Source: an uncultured Clostridia bacterium
GTDB taxonomy: Bacteria > Bacillota > Clostridia > Oscillospirales > Oscillospiraceae
Length of the DNA stretch: 25,101 nucleotides
Direction: 5' to 3'
Assembly: GCA_937858235.1 (NCBI GenBank)
Contig: CALLZZ010000387.1
Location: 1-25,101, forward strand
In this document: positions 7,232-13,706 of the stretch, one piece after another
Numbering within the stretch: position 1 is the stretch's first letter
Layout of the letters: each line of letters begins with the position of its first letter
Notes under the pieces: generated by a model
The model's input: the letters and a program-made list of their open reading frames with translations, nothing else
What the model was told of the DNA's origin: nothing
Databases searched by the model: none
Translations under genes and position numbers: made by a program

Positions 7232-7546
7232 ATGATTCTGGTCAATACAGATTATATCACGGGAAAAGAATTAGAGATGTTGGGTCTGGTCAAGGGCTCT
7301 ACGATCCAGAGCAAGAACGTGGGATGGGATATCACCCAGTCATTGAAAACCTTAGTGGGTGGCGAGCTGAAATCCTATACTGATATGATCAATCAGGCCC
7401 GCGCCCTGTCCACTGAACGTATGGTGCAGGAGGCGGAATCCCTTGGGGCGGATGCGGTGATCAATATCCGTTATGCCAGCGCTTCTGTGATGCAGGGAGC
7501 CGCAGAAGTTATGGCTTATGGCACAGCTGTCAAGTTTAAAAACTAG
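7232..7546 (+). CDS. YbjQ/UPF0145 family protein
   Basis: A 104-residue protein of the UPF0145 (YbjQ) family. It shows the N-terminal V-N-T-D-Y-I-x-G-x-E pattern and G-L-V-K-G-S-T-I-Q-S. The central GGELKSYTDMINQARALSTE and LGADAVINIRYASASV stretches are characteristic. Homologues form small pentamer-like beta-barrels; an older annotation calls them heavy-metal-binding, but no function is firmly established. It is a soluble single-gene unit with its own promoter (7149-7177), ribosome binding site CAGGAG near 7215-7220, and a hairpin after the stop (7551-7594). Nothing in the neighbourhood suggests a partner. Confidence 0.9.
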   Translation: MILVNTDYITGKELEMLGLVKGSTIQSKNVGWDITQSLKTLVGGELKSYTDMINQARALSTERMVQEAESLGADAVINIRYASASVMQGAAEVMAYGTAVKFKN

Positions 7547-7550
7547 AGGA

Positions 7551-7594
7551 AGCAGAAAGTATGCACCAACTGAGGCCGGTGCATACTTTCTGCT
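7551..7594. terminator. 17-bp perfect hairpin between convergent genes
   Basis: Arm 7551-7567 (AGCAGAAAGTATGCACC) is perfectly complementary to arm 7578-7594, with a 10-base loop. It lies four bases after the YbjQ-family stop and 45 bases from the stop of the opposing PHP gene. The + side lacks a U-run. The - side reads TCCTCTAGTTTTT after the stem, so it may act best for - strand transcripts. A bidirectional terminator is the likely role. Confidence 0.6.
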
Positions 7595-7639
7595 GTGCTG
7601 CTGATTTGCCAACGACAGGGGCGCAGCGCATCCGTCAGG

Positions 7640-8524
7640 TCAAGGGCAGCGTCCTTGGGCGTCTCTGCGCATCTTCAGCTCTTCCACTGTGTGGTAATAG
7701 ACCCGGAGGGAACCGGTGCCAGTTCCCAACTGATAGGCTTTTCTAGAGCCGTGGAAGTCACTGCCGCCGGTGATCACCATGTCCCGGGCGGTTGCGAAAG
7801 ACTCCAACATAGCCTCCTCCTCCGCCGTGTAGCCGGAGTAGTGGCACTCGACGCCCACTGCCCCCAGGTCGTAGCCGGTTTGAATCAGCCGCTCCACGCC
7901 TTCCTTATCGTATCCGTATTCTAAAGGGTGGGCGATTACCGCCACGCCGCCGGCCTTTTGAATCAGTCGGATGGCGTCCTTTGCCGGGAGGTGCTGGCGG
8001 GGAACATAGTAGGGCTGCCCATCCCACAGCCAGCGATCCATGGCTTCGGTGACCGAACCGATGCAGCCCTTTTCCACCAACAGCTGACCGATGTGGGGAC
8101 GCCCTAGCATGGTGTGTGGGAATTTTGCTTTCAGCTCCGGAATGGAGATGGGGAATCCGTCAGCCGCCAGTTTATCTACAATGGCCTGATTCCGGGTCTC
8201 CCGTTCCGCGATAAACCAGTCAATGACTTCCTGAAGAGCAGGGGAGTCCGGCTCCACCAGGTAGCCTAAAATATGAGCACCAGTGCTGGCGTAGTCAGCA
8301 GAGATCTCAATGCCGGGGATTACCTCAATCCCCAGTTTGGCGCCTTCCTCCAGAGCTTCTGCCACTCCGGCCACCGTGTCATGATCGGTGAGGGCGATGG
8401 CATGGAGATTGCGTTCCCTGGCCAACCGAACCAGCGCAGCAGGGGAGAAGGTACCGTCAGAGGCGTTGGAGTGAGTGTGCAAGTCTACCCGGTTTTCCCG
8501 GTAGTCAATTATCGTCTGTCCCAT
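7640..8524 (-). CDS. PHP-domain metal-dependent phosphoesterase
   Basis: A 294-residue PHP-domain enzyme of the YciV/RNase AM-3',5'-nucleoside bisphosphate phosphatase group. The metal-site motifs are present in order: DLHTHSNASDG (H16, H18, D23), ALTDHDT (D47, H48), GIEIS (E73), GAHILGY (H84), then VIAHPLEYG, VECHYSGYT and GGSDFHG near the C-terminus. Family members remove the 3'-phosphate from pAp-like nucleotides or act as 5' exonucleases on short RNA; the exact substrate cannot be read from sequence. The ATG at 8524 lies two bases after the ahcY stop, so the two genes form one - strand operon. It converges on the YbjQ-family gene. Confidence 0.87.
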   Translation of the reverse strand: MGQTIIDYRENRVDLHTHSNASDGTFSPAALVRLARERNLHAIALTDHDTVAGVAEALEEGAKLGIEVIPGIEISADYASTGAHILGYLVEPDSPALQEVIDWFIAERETRNQAIVDKLAADGFPISIPELKAKFPHTMLGRPHIGQLLVEKGCIGSVTEAMDRWLWDGQPYYVPRQHLPAKDAIRLIQKAGGVAVIAHPLEYGYDKEGVERLIQTGYDLGAVGVECHYSGYTAEEEAMLESFATARDMVITGGSDFHGSRKAYQLGTGTGSLRVYYHTVEELKMRRDAQGRCP

Positions 8525-8526
8525 CT

Positions 8527-9774
8527 TCAGTCTACCTGCCAGCCCGTGAGATAGCGTTCCTGATCAGCGTTCAACTGGTCGATGGTCAGTCCCATAGCGG
8601 CTAATTTGACCCGACCGATCTCATCATCGATGGAATCGGGAACCTTGTACAGCTTGGTTTCCAACTGCTCCTTGTGGCGTACCAGCCACTCCAGACTGAG
8701 AGCCTGAACGGCGAAGGACATATCCATGATTTCAGCCGGGTGGCCATTGCCGGCAGCTAGATTGACCAGGCGGCCTTCACCCACCACGTTGAGGGTGCGT
8801 CCATCGGGAAGGGTGTAGCCCTGAATATTCTCCCGGCGCACGGATTCCTGTACCGCCATCTGTTTCAGGCTGGCCACATCTACCTCGCAGTCAAAGTGAC
8901 CGGCGTTGGTGAGAATGGCCTGATCCTTCATAACGGCGAAGTGGCGGGGAGTGATGATATCCTTGCAGCCGGTAACGGTGACAAAAATGTCTCCTTCCTT
9001 GGCGGCCTCGTCCATGGTCATGACCCGGTACCCGTTCATGGTGGCATCCAGAGCCTTGAAGGGATCTACCTCAGTCACGATGACGTTAGCACCCATGCCT
9101 TGAGCCCGCATGGCAGCACCCTTTCCGCACCAGCCGTACCCGGCGATGACCACAGTTTTTCCGGCTACGATCAGGTTGGTGGTGTCCATGATGGCTGTCC
9201 AAACCGACTGGCCGGTACCGTACTTGTTATCATAGTAGTGCTTTGCCTTGGCGTCGTTGACCGCCATCATGGGGCAGGGGAGCACGCCGTCCCGTTCCCG
9301 GGCTTTTAGGCGGAGGATACCGGTGGTGGTCTCCTCGCAGCCACCGATGAGACAGTCCCCCAGCTCCTTGTGGGAGCCGCCCAACAGGTTAATGAGATCG
9401 CCGCCGTCATCCACAATTAGATGGGGATGACATTCCAGAGATTTCACCAGCAGATCTTCGTACCCGGCTTCGTCTACTCCGTAGATTCCGTAGGTGTTCA
9501 CCCCAAGGCTGGCGATTCCCGCAGCCACGTCATCCTGGGTGGACAGAGGGTTGCAGCCGGTCAGATAAACCTCTGCACCGCCCTTGGCCAGTACCAGCCC
9601 CAGATTAGCAGTTTTGGCCTCCAGGTGGACGGAGACGGCAATGCGGAGTCCGGCAAAGGGTTTTTCCCGCTGGAAGCGTTCCTCGATGGAGGAGAGGGCA
9701 GGCATAAAGGAGCGCACCCATTCAATTTTGGTGCGGCCGGAAGGGGCCAGGGACATATCTTTGACAATGCTCAT
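8527..9774 (-). CDS. ahcY: Adenosylhomocysteinase, short archaeal-type
   Basis: A 415-residue NAD-dependent hydrolase that splits S-adenosylhomocysteine (or, in some relatives, S-inosylhomocysteine) into homocysteine and the nucleoside. Visible features are GCEETTTG at 146-153, K178/D182/N183 in NDAKAKHYYDN, the NAD-binding glycine motif GYGWCGKG at 212-219, and TNAGHFDCEV. The C-terminal K-x-DHYRY tail of the classical enzyme is absent; the protein ends YLTGW, as archaeal and Thermotoga forms do. The N-terminal substrate motif reads VHLEAKTANL (H50, E52) where classical enzymes have HMT. This resembles the inosylhomocysteine-type group (inference). AAAGGAA upstream serves the ATG; the PHP gene follows. 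Confidence 0.93.
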   Translation of the reverse strand: MSIVKDMSLAPSGRTKIEWVRSFMPALSSIEERFQREKPFAGLRIAVSVHLEAKTANLGLVLAKGGAEVYLTGCNPLSTQDDVAAGIASLGVNTYGIYGVDEAGYEDLLVKSLECHPHLIVDDGGDLINLLGGSHKELGDCLIGGCEETTTGILRLKARERDGVLPCPMMAVNDAKAKHYYDNKYGTGQSVWTAIMDTTNLIVAGKTVVIAGYGWCGKGAAMRAQGMGANVIVTEVDPFKALDATMNGYRVMTMDEAAKEGDIFVTVTGCKDIITPRHFAVMKDQAILTNAGHFDCEVDVASLKQMAVQESVRRENIQGYTLPDGRTLNVVGEGRLVNLAAGNGHPAEIMDMSFAVQALSLEWLVRHKEQLETKLYKVPDSIDDEIGRVKLAAMGLTIDQLNADQERYLTGWQVD

Positions 9775-9844
9775 AAGAGGTTCCTTTCTATGATTCCGCC
9801 GGCAGACGGGAAGTGGTTATTTGAAAAAGAATCAAAAAAAGTTT

Positions 9845-9853
9845 ATCATAGCA
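9845..9853 (-). promoter_or_regulatory. Probable extended -10 promoter for ahcY-PHP
   Basis: On the - strand the site reads TGCTATGAT: an extended -10 with TATGAT at 9850-9845, about 71 bases before the ahcY ATG. No good -35 box stands at the usual distance, so it rests on the extended -10 alone. I saw no SAM- or SAH-riboswitch-like fold in the leader. Confidence 0.45.
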
Positions 9854-9885
9854 GGGTTGATTCTGCAAGTATTTACAATTTCCTG

Positions 9886-9914
9886 TGGACTTTTTTCCAG
9901 CGGGCAGATACAAT
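9886..9914 (+). promoter_or_regulatory. Possible promoter for the rhomboid-like gene
   Basis: TGGACT (9886-9891, 4/6) and TACAAT (9909-9914, 5/6) are separated by 17 bases. A second AT-rich candidate TTATAAA at 9922-9928 is nearby. The leader to the GTG start would be about 115 bases and would contain the inverted repeat at 9984-10014. Confidence 0.4.
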
Positions 9915-9983
9915 GACATTGTTATAAAATCCCAGGCCTCACAGAGTTCACGCCCGCTGGCGCGAATCAAGTGGAAATTCCCT

Positions 9984-10014
9984 CGTTTGCAAAGGTCTTT
10001 GGCATTTGCAAACG
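9984..10014. repeat. 10-bp inverted repeat with two TTTGCAAA palindromes
   Basis: CGTTTGCAAA (9984-9993) and TTTGCAAACG (10005-10014) are perfect inverted copies separated by 11 bases. Each arm itself contains the palindrome TTTGCAAA. The octamer CGAATCAA also occurs on both sides (9963-9970 and 10013-10020). It lies just upstream of the ribosome binding site CGGAGG (10024-10029) of the rhomboid-like gene. It could be a double operator or an RNA hairpin controlling translation. Confidence 0.6.
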
Positions 10015-10038
10015 AATCAAAATCGGAGGTTTCTTTCA

Positions 10039-10908
10039 GTGAAAAAAATAAACTCTGCCATCGACCGCTTCTGCTACCAGCATCCCGGATTTGGCATTCC
10101 GAACCTGATGCTGTGGGTGGTCATTGGCAACGTGATTATCTATGTCATGGATATGCTCAGCAAAGGCACCTTCAGTGATATGCTTTCCTTTGTTCCCGCC
10201 TACATTTTCCAAGGTCAGATCTGGCGTCTGGTGACCTTTGTACTGGTTCCCAGTTACGGGTCGAATATCGTTTTCTTTGCCATCAGCGCCTACTTCTACT
10301 ACTTCATCGGCACTCGCCTGGAACGGCAGTGGGGAACCGCTCGGTTTAACTTCTTCTATTGTTCCGGGATCCTGCTGGCCATTATCGTGGGCTTGCTGGG
10401 GGCGGTAACCGGCGGCGGCATGATGGAAACTGCCACCATGCAGTACAACAACCTGTCCCTGTTCTTTGCCTTTGCCTCTCTGTTCCCGGATATGATGGTG
10501 CTGCTATTTTTCGTCATCCCAGTGAAGGTCAAATGGTTGGCCTATCTGGACGGAGCGTTGCTGCTGTACAGTGTGGTGTCGCTGCTGGTCCGGGGGGCGT
10601 ATATCAACGCACTGCTGCCGGTGCTGGCAGTTCTGAATTACCTGATCTTCTTCGGGGACAGTCTGATTGAGGCGCTGCGTGGTCGGGGACAGCGGATGCA
10701 GCACCGCTATTCCCGCCAGACCATCCAGTTCAAAAGGGCGGCCAAAGAGGCCCAGCAGAAAACTGGCTATCTGCATAAATGCTGTGTTTGTGGCCGTAAT
10801 GATGTGGACTACCCCAACCTGGAGTTTCGGTACTGCTCCAAATGTGCCGGATACCGGTGCTACTGTATAGATCATATCAACAACCACGTCCATGTGGTGG
10901 AGGAATAG
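10039..10908 (+). CDS. Rhomboid-like membrane protein with C-terminal zinc ribbon, probably non-proteolytic
   Basis: 289 residues from the GTG at 10039, which follows CGGAGG by nine bases; the upstream in-frame TTG at 10006 lacks such a site. Residues about 20-215 hold some six hydrophobic segments. The rhomboid/derlin-type signature is GQIWRLVTFVLVPSY followed by a helix and then FYYFIGTRLERQWGTARFN, resembling the L1 loop and the E/Q-R-x-W-G motif after it. The serine-protease motif GxSG and the partner His in the last helix are not seen, so catalysis is unlikely. After a basic stretch comes a cysteine-rich tail with CCVCG, YCSKCAG, YRCYC and three His (DHINNHVH), a likely zinc ribbon facing the cytoplasm. 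Its function is unknown. It stands alone, divergent from ahcY, and ends at a hairpin. Confidence 0.75.
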   Translation: MKKINSAIDRFCYQHPGFGIPNLMLWVVIGNVIIYVMDMLSKGTFSDMLSFVPAYIFQGQIWRLVTFVLVPSYGSNIVFFAISAYFYYFIGTRLERQWGTARFNFFYCSGILLAIIVGLLGAVTGGGMMETATMQYNNLSLFFAFASLFPDMMVLLFFVIPVKVKWLAYLDGALLLYSVVSLLVRGAYINALLPVLAVLNYLIFFGDSLIEALRGRGQRMQHRYSRQTIQFKRAAKEAQQKTGYLHKCCVCGRNDVDYPNLEFRYCSKCAGYRCYCIDHINNHVHVVEE

Positions 10909-10917
10909 ACGTAACGT

Positions 10918-10945
10918 AAAGTGGGAACCGTCCGGTTCCCACTTT
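10918..10945. terminator. 12-bp hairpin between convergent genes
   Basis: AAAGTGGGAACC (10918-10929) pairs with GGTTCCCACTTT (10934-10945) across a 4-base loop. It starts ten bases after the rhomboid-like stop and lies 27 bases from the end of the opposing CNNM gene. The + side is followed by only scattered T residues. It is probably a bidirectional terminator. Confidence 0.65.
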
Positions 10946-10972
10946 GATTCGTTATCTGTTTTGTTTCCGATT

Positions 10973-12264
10973 CTATTCGGGCTCTTCCGGCTCAGGCAGC
11001 AGATCCACACGAATCTGCATCACCCGCATACGATGTAGTTCGGTCACGGTGATCTGCAAATTCTCGCAAGTGAACTGGTCGCCGATTTTGGGAATGTGTC
11101 CCAGAGACTCCATAACCCAGGAGGAGATGGTGGAAAAATCTTCCTTGGTTCGCAGGCCAAAGAGCTGGAATACGTCGTCTACGCTGGCGCTGCATGAAAT
11201 GAGGTAGGAGCCGTCTTCCTGTTTTCGGATCATCTCTACTACCTCGTCGTGTTCGTCCCAAATTTCCCCCACTAACTCCTCGAGAATGTCCTCTAGGGTA
11301 ACCAAGCCTTCCGTGCCGCCGTACTCATCCACTACGATGGACATGTGGAGCTTTCTGCGCTGCATTTCGTGAAGGAGGTCGGCAATGCGTGCCGAGGCAG
11401 CTACGTAGATGACGGGGGTGATCAGATGGAGCCAGGAGTTGTGATTCTCCAGCTCAGCCTCGTGGAAATCCTTCTCATGGATGATGCCGATGATGTTATC
11501 AATGCTCTCGTGCCACACCGGAATCCGGGAGAAGCGGTTGGAGGAGATCAAGGCATCCAGCGCCTCAGCAGTGGCCAGATCGGAGATGGCTACCATATCC
11601 ACCCGGGGGACGAGGATTTCATCTACCTGCATGTCACCGAACTCAATGGCAGAGCGGATCAGCTTGCTTTCGCTGGTGTTGAGTTCGCCTTCATCCTCAG
11701 CCGTGGAGACCATCGTGATCAGCTCATCCTCCGTGATCCCCCGGCCTTCTCCCGTGTGGAATACCTTCCCCAGCAGTTTCTGCCACAGGCCAAACAACGC
11801 GTTAAGGGGGCGGAGCAGAACCAGAATAACCTTTAAGGAAGGGGTTACGGCTATCGCTATGGCTTCCGCGTGCTCTTTTGCCAGGGTTTTGGGGCTGATC
11901 TCGGAGAAGGTCAAGATGGTAATGGTCAGCACCACAGTGGAAATTGTGGCACCGTACTCATGGAAGATGCGGGTAAAAAATACCGTTCCCAGGGAGGCGG
12001 CAGTGATGTTCACGATGTTGTTGCCGATGAGACTGGTGGTGAGCAGACGGTCGAAATCCGTCTGCAGAACAAAGCAGAGGATGGAAATTGGAAATCCTCC
12101 GCTACCTCCAGGGTAACCGCAGCCTTCCGATTTCCATCCTCTGCTTTGTTCCGCAGACGGATCTTGTTCAGGGAGGAGAAGGCGGTTTCGGTGGCGGAGA
12201 AATAGGCGGAGGCTATCAATAATAAAACCAACGCAACGATTATGCCGATTGAGCTACTGTCCAT
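10973..12264 (-). pseudogene. CNNM/CorC-HlyC family transporter gene, broken by a 38-nt frameshifting insertion
   Basis: The intact family has an N-terminal DUF21 membrane domain, a CBS pair and a CorC_HlyC domain, and is linked to Mg2+/Co2+ efflux or homeostasis. The first part (12264 down to 12091) encodes MDSSSIGIIVALVLLLIASA and the DUF21 motif FSATETAFSSLNKIRLRN. The second part, in another frame, encodes the rest of DUF21 (LTFSEISPKTLAKEHAE), CBS domains (ILVPRVDMVAIS, RIPVWHESIDNIIGIIHEKD) and the tail with VVDEYGGTEGLVTLEDILEE. Removing bases 12053-12090 restores the expected DFDRLLTTSLIGNNIVNI junction exactly. As it stands, the first frame ends at a TGA (12012-12010) that overlaps a GTG in the second frame (12013-12011). 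I use the ATG at 12264; the best Shine-Dalgarno sequence, AGGAG, is rather far (16 bases). Confidence 0.88.
12056..12162. repeat. 36-bp imperfect inverted repeat caused by a fold-back insertion
   Basis: Arm 12056-12091 is the reverse complement of arm 12127-12162 at 34 of 36 positions, with a 35-base loop. The right arm is genuine CNNM coding sequence (RLRNKAEDGNR). The left arm is an inverted extra copy inside the 38-nt insertion 12053-12090, which is flanked by the direct repeat GAAATCC (12053-12059 and 12091-12097). The layout fits a template-switch event at a replication fork. The two mismatches are both transitions. Confidence 0.92.
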
Positions 12265-12291
12265 GAGGAAAAAAATCACACTCCTGTTATT

Positions 12292-12311
12292 ACCCGCGCT
12301 ACAGCGCGGGT
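12292..12311. other. GC-rich palindrome between the unknown small gene and the CNNM gene
   Basis: ACCCGCGCT (12292-12300) and AGCGCGGGT (12303-12311) are perfect inverted arms with a 2-base centre. It lies in the - strand gap between the stop of the gene at 12337 and the CNNM start. No T-run follows on the - strand, so it could be a weak terminator, an attenuator or an mRNA-stabilising hairpin. Confidence 0.45.
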
Positions 12312-12336
12312 CCATTTTATGTATGGAACCGTTTGG

Positions 12337-12627
12337 TCAGGGGACTTGCGTTGACCGGTGCACCTGTTGGTAGACGACTTCCAGCCAGTCCAAAAGCTGC
12401 TGGTAGCCCGTGCCATCCAACGGGAAGGCGGCCTCATCAAAGGGGACGCTGTCTTCTAGTGCGTATTCACCGGTCCAAACGCAGACTACTAGGGCGTCTT
12501 CCATATCCTCTGCCCCGATCCGAGGCTGTACCCGGAAGCGTAGTTCATCTAAACTACCGTAAAAGGTATTTTTATTTTGAAAGGTGTAGAGGTTGGGCAG
12601 GTAAAACTGGGGAAGATCGGTGAGCAT
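12337..12627 (-). CDS. Small soluble protein of unknown function
   Basis: A 96-residue acidic protein starting MLTDLPQFYLPNLYTFQNKN. I do not recognise a named family. It has an aromatic-rich N-terminus, a predicted beta-strand stretch (LRFRVQPRI, ALVVCVWTGEYALED) and a short amphipathic C-terminal helix (GYQQLLDWLEVVYQQV). There is no signal peptide, membrane segment or metal-binding cysteine cluster. The ATG at 12627 has AGGAGG eight bases upstream, and a promoter is visible at 12653-12681, so it is very likely a real gene. The CNNM gene follows 72 bases downstream on the same strand and may be co-transcribed. The N-terminal pattern reminds me of short uncharacterised proteins in gut Clostridia, but no function can be given. 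Confidence 0.75.
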   Translation of the reverse strand: MLTDLPQFYLPNLYTFQNKNTFYGSLDELRFRVQPRIGAEDMEDALVVCVWTGEYALEDSVPFDEAAFPLDGTGYQQLLDWLEVVYQQVHRSTQVP

Positions 12628-12652
12628 AACGGTTCCTCCTATCTAGAGATAA

Positions 12653-12681
12653 AGAATAGCATCGTTTTGGAAAAATAGCAA
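12653..12681 (-). promoter_or_regulatory. Promoter of the small unknown gene
   Basis: On the - strand, TTGCTA (12681-12676, 4/6) and TATTCT (12658-12653, 4/6) are spaced by exactly 17 bases, with an extended -10 TGC in front of TATTCT. The start codon is about 26 bases downstream of the -10 box. Confidence 0.6.
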
Positions 12682-12683
12682 TA

Positions 12684-12718
12684 AGAAAAGCCCCTGAAGA
12701 CCAAAGAATCTTCAGGGG
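12684..12718 (-). terminator. Terminator of the transketolase operon
   Basis: On the - strand, CCCCTGAAGA (12718-12709) pairs perfectly with TCTTCAGGGG (12700-12691) across an 8-base loop, followed by CTTTTCTTATT. It lies about 43 bases after the stop of the C-terminal transketolase gene and just before the promoter of the next gene. Confidence 0.85.
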
Positions 12719-12760
12719 AGTATCGGAAATTCTTCCATAAAAAGGGTTGTTTTTTGCGAC

Positions 12761-13705
12761 TTATTTCCGCACAAAGGTCTGGGTAACGGAGGCAATATGA
12801 TCCGCGCACAACCCGAACTGCTTCAGGAGAGCCACAGCGGGACCGGAGTGACCGTAGGTGTCGTTGACGCCAATGCGCTTGACGGGAACGGGGTGCTGTT
12901 CCGCCAGGCAGGCGCAGACGGCCTCGCCCAAACCGCCGATGATGTTGTGTTCCTCCACGGTGATGATCTTGCCACAGTCTTGGGCGGCCTGGAGCACCAG
13001 GGCTTCGTCCAAAGGCTTAATGGTAGCCATGTTGATGACCCGGGCCGAGATCCCCTGAGCCTTCAGGGCTTCAGCAGCCTCCAGCGCTTCGTAAACCATC
13101 AGGCCGTTGGCGATGATCGCTATGTCGGTACCGTCCCGCAGCACTTCACCCTTGCCAATCTGGAAGGAATAGGACTCCGGATCGTGGAAGACCGGGGCAG
13201 CCAGCCGGGCAAAGCGCATGTAAACGGGGCCTGGATGTTTGTAAGCAGCTTTGACCATAGCAGTGGCCTCTACGTCATCGGCGGGGCACATAACCACCAT
13301 ACCGGGAATGGTGCGCATAAGGCCGAAGTCCTCACAGCACTGGTGAGAGGCGCCGTCCTCACCCACGGAGATCCCGCCATGGGTGGCGCCAATCTTCACG
13401 TTGAGGTGGGGATAGCCGATGGTGTTGCGGATCTGCTCAAAGGCACGACCGGCGGCAAACATAGCAAAGGTGGAGGCAAAGGGAACTAATCCCATGGTGG
13501 ACAGACCCGCTGCCACACCCATCATGTTGGCCTCAGCGATGCCGCAGTCAAAGAAGCGATCCTTATAGGCTTTTTTAAAGGTGCCGGTTTTGGTAGCGCC
13601 TGCCAGGTCGGCGTCCAGTACCACTAGATTATCTACCACAGCGCCCAGATCTTTCAGCGCATTGCCATAGCTTTCCCGGGTCGCAATCTTTTTTACATCA
13701 GCCAT
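12761..13705 (-). CDS. Transketolase, C-terminal subunit
   Basis: 314 residues covering the pyrimidine-binding and C-terminal domains of a split transketolase. The catalytic-site Glu is in FFDCGIAEANMMGVAAGL, followed by PFASTFAMFAAGRAFEQIRN, the substrate-side GATHGGISVGEDGASHQ loop, and the C-terminal domain with KIITVEEHNIIGGLGEAV. With the N-terminal subunit it transfers two-carbon ketol units between sugar phosphates in the non-oxidative pentose phosphate pathway. The ATG is one base after the N-subunit stop, with GGAGG nine bases upstream inside the N-subunit gene, so translation is coupled. The relatives 1-deoxyxylulose-5-phosphate synthase and pyruvate dehydrogenase beta are less likely, because the partner is a transketolase N-half. 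Confidence 0.95.
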   Translation of the reverse strand: MADVKKIATRESYGNALKDLGAVVDNLVVLDADLAGATKTGTFKKAYKDRFFDCGIAEANMMGVAAGLSTMGLVPFASTFAMFAAGRAFEQIRNTIGYPHLNVKIGATHGGISVGEDGASHQCCEDFGLMRTIPGMVVMCPADDVEATAMVKAAYKHPGPVYMRFARLAAPVFHDPESYSFQIGKGEVLRDGTDIAIIANGLMVYEALEAAEALKAQGISARVINMATIKPLDEALVLQAAQDCGKIITVEEHNIIGGLGEAVCACLAEQHPVPVKRIGVNDTYGHSGPAVALLKQFGLCADHIASVTQTFVRK

Positions 13706-13706
13706 C

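Noticed and set aside
7195..7383. Alternative + frame overlapping the YbjQ-family start
   Set aside because: Overlaps the recognised gene in another frame, with poor codon use and no family similarity.
9775..9960. SAM/SAH riboswitch upstream of ahcY
   Set aside because: The - strand leader after the likely promoter is short and shows no recognisable SAH or SAM aptamer stems.
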